Origin: PZPK01 sp965230795
GTDB taxonomy: Bacteria; Pseudomonadota; Gammaproteobacteria; Pseudomonadales; Oleiphilaceae
Assembly: GCA_965230795.1 (NCBI GenBank)
Contig: OZ246020.1
Coordinates: 186,001-250,000 of the forward strand
Reading direction: 5' to 3'
DNA length: 64,000 nucleotides
Part shown: positions 33,781 to 41,618 of the stretch, in pieces
How positions within the stretch are numbered: the stretch's first letter is position 1
Layout of the letters: each line of letters opens with the position of its first letter
Made by a program: the position numbers and the translations under genes
The notes under the pieces: generated by a model
Databases searched by the model: none
Told to the model about the DNA's origin: nothing
What the model saw: only the letters and a program-made list of their open reading frames with translations

Positions 33781-34163
33781 AGCGAGTCGCAGAGGCCTTG
33801 TTCGTATACGGTTCATTGCAACCCGGCGCCGGAAATGCCAGCGAGCTGGCGGATATCAAAGGTCATTGGGTAAGGGCGCGGGCGAGGGGTCAAATTCGTC
33901 AGTTTGCACGTGGGCCGAATCGAGACTACCCAGTACTGCTGCCAGATGAAAAGGATTCGGATTGGATTCAGGGTTGGGTGCTCTTCAGCCCCCTGCTTCG
34001 GAGACATTGGAAACGTCTCGATGTTTTTGAAGGTCGGGAATATCGCCGTGCAGAATTAAGGGTTGAACTGTCGAGTGGTCAGAAACAGCGGGCACATTGT
34101 TATATCCTGAACCCGCGTTTTCGTTATTTACTGTCGAACGAGCCGGTTGAGTCCGGCGAATGA
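33777..34163 (+). CDS. Gamma-glutamylcyclotransferase-like (AIG2) protein
   Basis: A 128-residue GGCT-fold protein: substrate-loop FVYGSLQPGAGN near residue 9 and conserved LDVFEGREYRR near 83, where the family's catalytic Glu lies. GGCT enzymes act on gamma-glutamyl amino acids or amines; the substrate here is unknown. Its ATG overlaps the hemW stop (ATGA), so it is translationally coupled. Convergent with hemL. Confidence 0.85.
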   Translation: MKRVAEALFVYGSLQPGAGNASELADIKGHWVRARARGQIRQFARGPNRDYPVLLPDEKDSDWIQGWVLFSPLLRRHWKRLDVFEGREYRRAELRVELSSGQKQRAHCYILNPRFRYLLSNEPVESGE

Positions 34164-34173
34164 AATGACGCTA

Positions 34174-35454
34174 TTAAAGTGAGCCGAAGGCTTTTTCTGC
34201 TGCATCCAGGGTTTTCGAAATTTCGGTCTCGCCATGAGCACTGGACATGAATCCCGCCTCGAACGCTGAGGGTGCCAGGTAAACGCCTTCGTCCAGCATG
34301 AAGTGATAAAAGCGTTTGAAGCGTTCGATGTCACATGCCATCACTTGCTCATAGCGGCTGACTTCGGCGTCACTGGTAAAAAAGAAGCCGAACATGCTGC
34401 CAACCTGATTGGTTGTCAGATCGATCCCGCTGGCCCTGGCCCTGTCTTCCAGACCATTCACCAGAGTTTCGGTTCTGGCAGTCAGCGCATCATAAAAACC
34501 GGGTTGGGATATTTCGTTAAGCATGGCCAGCCCCGCTGCCATGGCCAGGGGATTCCCCGACAAGGTCCCGGCCTGGTATACCGGGCCGGTTGGAGCGATC
34601 GCTTCCATAATCTCGCGTTTGCCACCAAAGGCACCCACTGGCAGACCACCGCCAATGACTTTGCCTAGCGTAGTCAGGTCCGGTTTCACTTTGTAGACAG
34701 ACTGGGCGCCACCAATGGCAGTGCGAAAGCCGGTCATGACCTCATCAAAAATCAACACACTGCCATGAGCAGAGCACACTTCACGCAGGGTCTCGAGAAA
34801 GCCTGGTACGGGTGGAATACAGTTCATATTGCCAGCTACAGGTTCAACAATGATAGCGGCAATTTCTTCGCCCAATTGTTCAAAACACTGTCTCACGCCT
34901 TCGCTGTCGTTGTAGGTCAGGGTCAGGGTGTGTTCGGCGACACTGGCCGGCACCCCTGGTGAATTTGGTACACCGAGAGTGAGGGCGCCGGATCCGGCTT
35001 TCACCAGCAGTGAATCAGCATGACCGTGATAGCAGCCTTCAAACTTAACGATCTTGTCGCGCCCGGTATACCCGCGGGCCAAACGAATAGCGCTCATAGT
35101 GGCTTCGGTACCGGAACTCACCATCCGAACCATCTCGATTGATGGCACTAACTCGCAAACCTTGAGGGCCATATGTGTCTCGATTTCCGTGGGCGCCCCG
35201 TAGCCCAGTCCTTGATCGAGCTGTTTGCGCACAGCATCCAGGACCACCGGATTGGCATGCCCCAGTATCATGGGGCCCCATGAGCCCACATAGTCAACGT
35301 AGGATTTGCCATCGGCGTCAAATAGATAGGCGCCTTCGCCCCGCTCGAAGAACAGCGGGGCGCCACCGACGCCTTTGAATGCTCGCACCGGTGAATTGAC
35401 TCCGCCGGGTATGACGCGTGCTGCTGCTTCAAAAAGGGTTTCAGATCTAGACAT
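34174..35454 (-). CDS. hemL: Glutamate-1-semialdehyde 2,1-aminomutase
   Basis: A 426-residue PLP enzyme making 5-aminolevulinate for tetrapyrroles. Motifs: RVIPGGVNSPVRAFKGVGG (core GGVNSPVRA), FEGCYHGHADSLLVKAGSG, DEVMTGFR and the PLP Lys in LGKVIGGGLPVGAFGG. ATG 35454 gives the usual length; the ORF extends 40 codons further upstream but into thiE. It is the last gene of the clc-hemJ-thiE-hemL minus-strand run. Confidence 0.96.
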   Translation of the reverse strand: MSRSETLFEAAARVIPGGVNSPVRAFKGVGGAPLFFERGEGAYLFDADGKSYVDYVGSWGPMILGHANPVVLDAVRKQLDQGLGYGAPTEIETHMALKVCELVPSIEMVRMVSSGTEATMSAIRLARGYTGRDKIVKFEGCYHGHADSLLVKAGSGALTLGVPNSPGVPASVAEHTLTLTYNDSEGVRQCFEQLGEEIAAIIVEPVAGNMNCIPPVPGFLETLREVCSAHGSVLIFDEVMTGFRTAIGGAQSVYKVKPDLTTLGKVIGGGLPVGAFGGKREIMEAIAPTGPVYQAGTLSGNPLAMAAGLAMLNEISQPGFYDALTARTETLVNGLEDRARASGIDLTTNQVGSMFGFFFTSDAEVSRYEQVMACDIERFKRFYHFMLDEGVYLAPSAFEAGFMSSAHGETEISKTLDAAEKAFGSL

Positions 35455-36088
35455 GTTGACTCCGTTGGAACTTGGATTGAAATTGACGGCTTGTAGTTTC
35501 GATATCGGTCTGTCCAAACAGACCGTGGATGACGGCCACCATCTGGGCGCCATGCGCCAGTACCTGATCGACATTATCCAGCGTAATGCCGCCGATGGCG
35601 ACTACTCTGAGCCCCTCTTCGCGAGCTTGCTGCAATACAGAGAGTTCACAAGGAGGTGCTTCGGGTTTGGTCAGGGAAGGGAAGCATCGTCCAAAGGCAC
35701 AATAGTCGGCACCCTGTGTGCTTGCTTTGATGGCATAGTCGAATTGGTTGTGACAGGTGACACCTATAATGGCTTCGGGGCCGAGTAGTTGGCGCGCTTC
35801 ACTGAGATTGGCATCCGATTGACCGAGGTGTACGCCATGGGCATTCACGATTTTGCAGAGGAGGGGGTCATCGTTGATGAGCAGTGTGGCACCATATTGC
35901 TGGCAAAGCGCCAGTAAGTTCTCACATTCCTTGCGCTGATCAGCAAAGGGGGCACCTTTGTTGCGATACTGCAGGAGTCGCAGGCCTCCCCTGAGTGCCG
36001 CTTCGACAGCCTCGATGAGTTGTCCTTGTGCCAACAAAGCAGGGTCGGTAATGCCGTACAATCCATTCAGGTTGTTGATGTGTCGCAT
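35447..36088 (-). CDS. thiE: Thiamine-phosphate synthase
   Basis: A 213-residue TIM-barrel enzyme coupling HMP-PP and thiazole phosphate. Motifs: GLYGITDP, LQYRNKG, LLINDDPLL, GVHLGQSD, DYCAFGRCFPSLTKP and VAIGGITLDN. The usual GPVFPTxTK loop reads GRCFPSLTK. ATG 36088 (MRHINNLNGLY) is chosen; longer ORF starts lie in hemJ. It overlaps hemL by 8 bases. Confidence 0.93.
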   Translation of the reverse strand: MRHINNLNGLYGITDPALLAQGQLIEAVEAALRGGLRLLQYRNKGAPFADQRKECENLLALCQQYGATLLINDDPLLCKIVNAHGVHLGQSDANLSEARQLLGPEAIIGVTCHNQFDYAIKASTQGADYCAFGRCFPSLTKPEAPPCELSVLQQAREEGLRVVAIGGITLDNVDQVLAHGAQMVAVIHGLFGQTDIETTSRQFQSKFQRSQHV

Positions 36089-36101
36089 GGATGCAGAGAG
36101 T

Positions 36102-36530
36102 TCAGGCAAAGTTCGGTTTGACGACGACCAGGATGACAATCCCAAGGAGTAACAACACCGGGAATTCGTTGAACCACCGGTAAAAGATATGGGATTTATC
36201 GTTTTCATCGCGGGCAAAGCGCTTCAGTAAAACTCCACAATAAAGGTGATAAACCACCAGAATAGCAACCAGTGTGAGTTTCGCATGCATCCAGGGCAGC
36301 TGTAGATAGCCTTCAAGGTTGAAATGCAGCAGCCATGCGCCCAGTACGACTGTGGCAATCATGGAGGGAGTAGCAATGCCGCGATAGAGCTTGCGCTCCA
36401 TGATTTTGAAACGCTCTACACCGGGCCGATCGTCTGTCTGGGCGTGATACACGAACAGCCGCGGCAAATAAAACAAGGCGGCGAACCAGCAGACGACTGC
36501 GACAATATGAAAGGCTTTAATCCACAACAT
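36102..36530 (-). CDS. hemJ: HemJ-type protoporphyrinogen IX oxidase
   Basis: A 142-residue membrane protein with four hydrophobic segments. It carries the family hallmarks: His in WIKAFHIVAVVCWFAALFYL (core KAFHI), the RLFVYH segment, and the PWMHAKL helix. HemJ performs the penultimate step of heme synthesis in bacteria without HemY/HemG. Its proximity to hemL supports the heme assignment. Confidence 0.9.
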   Translation of the reverse strand: MLWIKAFHIVAVVCWFAALFYLPRLFVYHAQTDDRPGVERFKIMERKLYRGIATPSMIATVVLGAWLLHFNLEGYLQLPWMHAKLTLVAILVVYHLYCGVLLKRFARDENDKSHIFYRWFNEFPVLLLLGIVILVVVKPNFA

Positions 36531-36537
36531 GGCAGCT

Positions 36538-38319
36538 TCAATATCTCTTGTATTGGTAGTAGTTTTCGATGTCTGAGCGTGTCACGACACCGAGGACACG
36601 GGTGATCATCGGGGCACTCATTCGCTCAACGTACAATGCTTCAGTTTTGGTTTCGTTGAAGCGATCCAGTGCTTCCTGCAAGGTCGCCTGAAAATACAAG
36701 TCCGAGACATCTTTCCTTTGCGCGGGGATCTCCAGCAAATCAACCAGTATGCGCTCTTTCAGAGGATCCTGTTCAGCATCGACAAAGGCAGCCTCATTCT
36801 CCTCGAGGAATCGGGCCAGATCAACGGTAGGAAGCAGAGAAACCGGCTTGCCGGAGCTGTTGTTCACCAGTATCCATTTGGGCTCTTGTCGGAGCATGTC
36901 CTTGGCATCATCAAATGAGATCTGTTTCTCTGATTGACAGAATTTGCGCTCCATAATGGCACCCACGCTGACGCGGCGCAAAGCCTGGGTGACTGGACTG
37001 TTCTGGTAGTTCAGACCCTGAGCGTTAAGAATAGTGATGAATACGGATTTTTGACCAAAAAATTCACTGGCGACCATACTCGACACAACGATAATCAGCA
37101 TACCGGGAAGGATGATGTTGGGGTTTTGCGTCAGTTCCAGCAAGGCCATCAGTGCAGCCAGGGGAGCCTGTAGAATTGATCCCATCATTGCTCCCATTCC
37201 GATCATGGCGTAGAAGCCGGGTGTTGAAGACAAGCTGGGCATCAGCCATTCAGCGATCAGGCCAAGGGCGCCTCCCACGGTCGCTCCCATAAACAGCGTT
37301 GGACCGACCAGGCCGTTCGGCATGCCCAGTCCGACGCTGGTTGCGGTGACCACAATCTTGCACAACGCAATGCCACACAACAGCATAAAACCATACTCGC
37401 CCAACAGTGTCTGGTTTACCGTGTCATAGCCGATGCCCATAATTTCAGGGAATATCAATGCTCCAATCGCAGTGATGAGGCCAGCGGCGAGGATGCGATA
37501 AAAGATACTATGCTCATTGAAACGCATGGATGCCTGGAGCAAGCGCACAAATCCGGCAGAGGTGCAGCCGATAATGACGCCACAGATAACAATGAAAGGC
37601 ACCTCAACCAGAGAATTCATTTCCAGTTGGGGAACCAGGAAAGCCGGATCGGCACCATAGACAGCCTGAGTAATAATGGCTGCGGCAACGGAGGCCAGGA
37701 TGACCGGTGTAAAGCCGCTGATGGTGTATTCCATCATGACGACTTCCATTGCGAAAATGACACCGGCAATGGGGGTGTTGAAAGAAGCAGATATCGCCGC
37801 CGCAGTGCCACAACTAATGAGGGTGCGAATGCTGTTGTTGGGGAGCTTCATGTACTGCCCGAGGAGACTGGCGCAGGCCGATCCCAGATGTACGGCGGGG
37901 CCTTCGCGACCGGCAGATTGACCACTTAGCATGGTCAAAATGCCACCGAAAAACTGTGTGAGCATGCTTTTGAAGGAAATATAGCCCTGATGATAGTTGA
38001 GCCGTTCCATGACAAAGGCGACACCAACTTTGCGTTGACTTATCTGCAGGCGGTACCACACCACACCGATAATGACGGCCCCACCTAATGGCAGGCTCAC
38101 TCTAAGCAGGTGGGACAAACCCTCAAAGTTTTCCGGATCGCCCTGTGGCAAAAAAGCAGACAAAGGCCACTCGATAAGCAAACGAAACAGCAAAATCACC
38201 AATGCCGTCAACGTACCTGACAACAGGCCTAAGAACGCCAGCTGAGGCAGGGCATCGGCACCGGATAGTCGTTGCCGGAAAACGCGTTTGTAGGATTCGA
38301 GCGAGGCACGAAATGGCAT
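36538..38319 (-). CDS. ClC-family chloride channel/transporter with CBS pair
   Basis: A 593-residue protein with a ClC membrane domain (about residues 20-425) and two C-terminal CBS domains (about 445-590). The gating-Glu motif GREGP is in SAGREGPAVHLGSA, and LVGPTLFMGA stands at the third ion-binding motif. The N-terminal GSGIP motif is not preserved: that region reads KVGVAFVMERL. This fits the EriC-like CBS-containing subgroup. Whether it is a channel or a Cl/H antiporter cannot be told. It starts the minus-strand run ending with hemL. Confidence 0.9.
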   Translation of the reverse strand: MPFRASLESYKRVFRQRLSGADALPQLAFLGLLSGTLTALVILLFRLLIEWPLSAFLPQGDPENFEGLSHLLRVSLPLGGAVIIGVVWYRLQISQRKVGVAFVMERLNYHQGYISFKSMLTQFFGGILTMLSGQSAGREGPAVHLGSACASLLGQYMKLPNNSIRTLISCGTAAAISASFNTPIAGVIFAMEVVMMEYTISGFTPVILASVAAAIITQAVYGADPAFLVPQLEMNSLVEVPFIVICGVIIGCTSAGFVRLLQASMRFNEHSIFYRILAAGLITAIGALIFPEIMGIGYDTVNQTLLGEYGFMLLCGIALCKIVVTATSVGLGMPNGLVGPTLFMGATVGGALGLIAEWLMPSLSSTPGFYAMIGMGAMMGSILQAPLAALMALLELTQNPNIILPGMLIIVVSSMVASEFFGQKSVFITILNAQGLNYQNSPVTQALRRVSVGAIMERKFCQSEKQISFDDAKDMLRQEPKWILVNNSSGKPVSLLPTVDLARFLEENEAAFVDAEQDPLKERILVDLLEIPAQRKDVSDLYFQATLQEALDRFNETKTEALYVERMSAPMITRVLGVVTRSDIENYYQYKRY

Positions 38320-38570
38320 GATAAAGCCTTGAACCGTTTGTTATACAGTCACTGGTAAATTGTTGGTTAGGCTTTTGCATTCTATCCGCAATATTGCCAA
38401 TGCAAAAGGACGACCTCAGAGAGTGCGTGCTACAATGCGCGCCCTTCAGCATTCCGCCAATTTAATCAGAGCTGAAAGCAGGCTGGACATTGGTAACATT
38501 GTCGCAGGTCATTCAAGGGACCATGACAACAATCGCTTTGTTGAAAGATTGATTTGAGGATATCTGTCAG

Positions 38571-39311
38571 ATGGGTAAGCACCAGGCTAGCGATAGACTG
38601 ATTCTTGTGAAACATCAACCGGGTTTGCGACGCAAACAACGCTTAATGATCATTACGATTGCCGTCGTTAGTTTTGCCGTTGGTTATCTGGTTGGCATTT
38701 ATGGCATTAAAATTCGTCATGATCGCGTCGTAGAGCGTCTTGATCAGCTATCCTTGCAGTATCAGGAAGCAAAAACCAATGAACGAACCTTGCGTCAGCA
38801 AGTGGCAAATCTCGAGAGTGGCCGCGCCATTGATGACTTGGCCAAGCAGGAGATCAAAGACACGATTCAGGGCTTGAAAACCAGTGTGTCGCAGTTGAAG
38901 AAAGATGTCTCTTTCTATAAGAACATTATGGCGCCGTCTGACAATGCCAAAGGGCTACAGCTGCAAAGTGTGGAAATAAATCCGGCGCCAGGCACCAATC
39001 GTTTTGCCTACAAGATCGTGTTAACGCAGGTAGCAGATAACAAAGCATATGTTAGTGGTGTCGTTGCCGTGAATGTGATTGGTCTTAAAAATGATGAGCT
39101 GGAGGTATTGCCATTGCGTGATATTTCCGAAGTGGAAGACCTGGGTATTAAGTTCCGGTTTAGATACTTTCAGGATATACAGGGAGAGTTAGTACTTCCT
39201 GACGGCTTTGATCCCGAGCGTTTGCAGGTGGTGGCGCAATCCAAGGGGAAGCGGGCTTCCCGGCTGGAGCAGTCGTTTGAATGGGATGTATTGGTAGGTG
39301 GTCAGGGCTAG
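38571..39311 (+). CDS. Membrane-anchored coiled-coil protein (DUF6776-like)
   Basis: A 246-residue protein with a basic cytoplasmic N-terminus, one transmembrane segment (about residues 26-46) and a coiled coil (about 50-115). A beta-rich C-terminal domain begins near KGLQLQSVEINPAPG. Function unknown. It is followed by bactofilin and erpA in the order known from Pseudomonas, which suggests an envelope role connected with bactofilin. The only upstream signal is a TACAAT at 38431, without a matching -35. Confidence 0.78.
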   Translation: MGKHQASDRLILVKHQPGLRRKQRLMIITIAVVSFAVGYLVGIYGIKIRHDRVVERLDQLSLQYQEAKTNERTLRQQVANLESGRAIDDLAKQEIKDTIQGLKTSVSQLKKDVSFYKNIMAPSDNAKGLQLQSVEINPAPGTNRFAYKIVLTQVADNKAYVSGVVAVNVIGLKNDELEVLPLRDISEVEDLGIKFRFRYFQDIQGELVLPDGFDPERLQVVAQSKGKRASRLEQSFEWDVLVGGQG

Positions 39312-39357
39312 GGCAATAGCAGCCTGGCAAAGACATTGAATTATTGAGGTAAGAGGT

Positions 39358-39837
39358 ATGTGGGGTAAATCCAAACGCAAGGGTAAACAGACGCGGGGTG
39401 TGACGGCCCATTTTGATACCCTGATATCTGCCAAGACCCAGATTCAGGGGGATTTGCAGTTTTCGGGAGGTCTCCATATTGATGGGCTGGTACGCGGTAC
39501 CATCCGGGCCGAAGAGGATAGCGAAGCCATCGTTCGTATCAGCGATATCGGAGAAATTGATGGCGATGTCATTGCGCCGCATATCATCGTGAATGGGACT
39601 GTGCATGGCGACGTTTATGCTTCAAAGCATATTGAGCTGGCGGAAAATGCGTCCATAAAAGGTAATGTTTATTATCACCTGATTGAGATGGCCATGGGGG
39701 CTGAGGTAAATGGCAACCTGGTGCATCACAAGGAACCCGTGCCAATCAGTGGTCACGACGAACCTGGTGAAGAAACCAGTGTTGAGGGTGAACAGCTTTC
39801 GCTCAAGGCCGTTCAGACTTCAAATGGCAATAGTTGA
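39358..39837 (+). CDS. Bactofilin (polymer-forming cytoskeletal protein)
   Basis: A 159-residue bactofilin. It has a basic N-terminus, a right-handed beta-helix core (about residues 20-115) with repeats such as IDGLVRGTI, IGEIDGDVIA, VNGTVHGDVYA and ASIKGNVYY, and an acidic tail. Bactofilins polymerise on the inner membrane and place cell-wall or motility factors. GAGGTAAGAGGT lies just before the ATG. The preceding membrane coiled-coil protein may be a partner. Confidence 0.92.
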   Translation: MWGKSKRKGKQTRGVTAHFDTLISAKTQIQGDLQFSGGLHIDGLVRGTIRAEEDSEAIVRISDIGEIDGDVIAPHIIVNGTVHGDVYASKHIELAENASIKGNVYYHLIEMAMGAEVNGNLVHHKEPVPISGHDEPGEETSVEGEQLSLKAVQTSNGNS

Positions 39838-39863
39838 CTGTTTTACTTGGTTAAGTGGATAAT
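39834..39863 (+). promoter_or_regulatory. Sigma-70 promoter of erpA
   Basis: TTGACT (39834-39839) and GATAAT (39858-39863) with an 18-base spacer, 36 bases before the erpA ATG. It overlaps the bactofilin stop codon. Confidence 0.65.
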
Positions 39864-39898
39864 TGTCGACCGTTTTTCAATAAACATCGAGAGTCCTG

Positions 39899-40252
39899 AT
39901 GACTGTAGTTGCGTCCCATATTCCCAGCCCACTGGTATTTACCGATGCCGCCGCACGCAAGGTGAAAGCGTTGGTTGAGGAAGAGGGCAACCCTGATTTG
40001 AAACTACGGGTGTATGTCACAGGAGGCGGCTGCTCAGGATTTCAGTACGGCTTTACCTTCGATGAGTCTCAGGCTGATGACGATACCGTTATTGATAATG
40101 ATGGCGTGCAATTGGTCGTTGACCCAATGAGTTACCAATATCTGGTAGGGTCTACGGTCGATTATACTGAGGATCTCAAAGGGTCGCAGTTCGTGGTGAA
40201 CAACCCGAATGCCACAACGACCTGTGGTTGTGGCTCCTCGTTCAGTATCTAA
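39899..40252 (+). CDS. erpA: Iron-sulfur cluster insertion protein ErpA
   Basis: A 117-residue A-type carrier that delivers Fe-S clusters to apoproteins such as IspG. The three cluster cysteines are Cys45 in GGGCSGFQYGF and Cys109/Cys111 in TCGCGSSFSI. The length is normal. A good sigma-70 promoter lies directly upstream, so it can be expressed apart from the bactofilin gene. Confidence 0.96.
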   Translation: MTVVASHIPSPLVFTDAAARKVKALVEEEGNPDLKLRVYVTGGGCSGFQYGFTFDESQADDDTVIDNDGVQLVVDPMSYQYLVGSTVDYTEDLKGSQFVVNNPNATTTCGCGSSFSI

Positions 40253-40397
40253 ATGCGGTTTTCAGCAAGGACGTTTGCCAGCACAATGGAACTCCGTTAA
40301 CACCGGCCATCGTCAGGGATTGCTGCGCAGGTTTTCGACAGGCTATTAACAAAAAGGCTGGCACTGCTGTCAGCCTGCGAATATAACAAGTATAAAA

Positions 40398-41618
40398 ATG
40401 GCTGTAGTTCTTTTGAAACGATCCCTGTTTCTGTTTTTAGTTCTTTGCTGCGTCTCTCCGGTTCAGGCTGGTGGTTTCGATAACTCCGGTTTGCCCTTCG
40501 GTATCATCTTTGATAGCCGTCAGCAGGCTAATGAACTGCGGGTTACCTCAGCTCGCGTGATGCCGAATATTCAGGGCAATATCCTTGGCACACAGCAGAG
40601 CGCAGCGGAGTCCGATTCAATTCAGGGCCTCGTGCCGGATTATTCAGATCATGAATGGGCATTGAGGGTGAGGTTCAGTGATCGGATCACCTGTGCCATG
40701 AGATATGAGACTCCCTATCGCGCAGAGGTTATCTATCCCGACGACGCGCTTAGCTATCGCAACGATGATGGCGCAGAAGTGGTGGCTCCACTCGAGTCAC
40801 ATTACAACAGCAAATCCCTCACCAGTGCTTGCCGTCTGGGTTGGCAAACGTCGACGGGCCTCTGGTTCGTCATTGCAGGTGTGAAACACCAGCACATAGA
40901 AGGCGCGTTTAGCTCGGATCTGACATCCGCAGCTAGTGGTTCCGGGGACAATCTCGAGGTGAAATTAACGGGTGGCAGCGAGTTTGGTTCAATCTGGGGC
41001 CTGGCTTATGAAAAGCCTGAGATTGGTGCCCGTATTGCGCTGTTCTTTCATAGTGAAATTGATTACGAACTCTCCGGAAAATCCTATACACCCACAGGGA
41101 TCAATACCCCCCGTTTGGTTTCGGAGGCGCGCTCAAAAACCCGGACGCCAAAGTCCATTGCCATGACCTGGCAAACGGGTATTACAGAGAATTGGCTGGT
41201 GTTCGGCAGTTTCCGCTGGTCTGAGTGGCGCCGGGTTGACCGAATCGAAGTGCAGGACCAGGTGGGGAACCCGGAGCTTGGTCTCTATAGCAATAACACT
41301 CTCGATTACGATGTGGGAGTAGTTCACAAGGTATCGGATTCCTGGGCTGCCGGTTTGAGTTATGCTTCGGGAAAGAAGTTGGGTGGCTCCAGCTTACCCG
41401 CAGGAGTTGATAGTGACAATTTGCGTGATCCGCAGGGACGTCGACATACCCTGACTTTAGGTAGCCAGTATCTCCTGGCTGAGGATCTGGCAGTCGATGC
41501 CAACCTGAGCTATGCCATGCTTGAAGAGAAACGTATTGTTTCCAGTGGTTTTGATGCCACGATAAAAAGCAGCGATGCCATATCCCTTAAGCTTGGATTC
41601 AGCTGGTTTTTTCATTGA
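40398..41618 (+). CDS. FadL/OMPP1-family outer-membrane transport protein
   Basis: A 406-residue beta-barrel protein with a signal peptide (cleavage near VQAGGFDNSG) and alternating strands to the C-terminus. The end LGFSWFFH resembles the terminal barrel signature. The early GGFDNSGLPFGIIFD resembles the FadL hatch/N-terminus, although the usual NPA motif is absent. FadL relatives take up long-chain fatty acids and hydrocarbons, which fits the rubredoxin genes in this window. Its end overlaps tmcA tail to tail by 20 bases. Confidence 0.78.
   Translation: MAVVLLKRSLFLFLVLCCVSPVQAGGFDNSGLPFGIIFDSRQQANELRVTSARVMPNIQGNILGTQQSAAESDSIQGLVPDYSDHEWALRVRFSDRITCAMRYETPYRAEVIYPDDALSYRNDDGAEVVAPLESHYNSKSLTSACRLGWQTSTGLWFVIAGVKHQHIEGAFSSDLTSAASGSGDNLEVKLTGGSEFGSIWGLAYEKPEIGARIALFFHSEIDYELSGKSYTPTGINTPRLVSEARSKTRTPKSIAMTWQTGITENWLVFGSFRWSEWRRVDRIEVQDQVGNPELGLYSNNTLDYDVGVVHKVSDSWAAGLSYASGKKLGGSSLPAGVDSDNLRDPQGRRHTLTLGSQYLLAEDLAVDANLSYAMLEEKRIVSSGFDATIKSSDAISLKLGFSWFFH

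Noticed and set aside
38408..38436. TACAAT at 38431 considered as a promoter for the DUF6776-like gene
   Set aside because: No -35 element at an acceptable distance, and it is 135 bases from the gene.
40351..40377. Inverted repeat GGCTG / CAGCC after erpA considered as terminator
   Set aside because: No T-run follows. It may be a weak stem-loop but I cannot call it a terminator.
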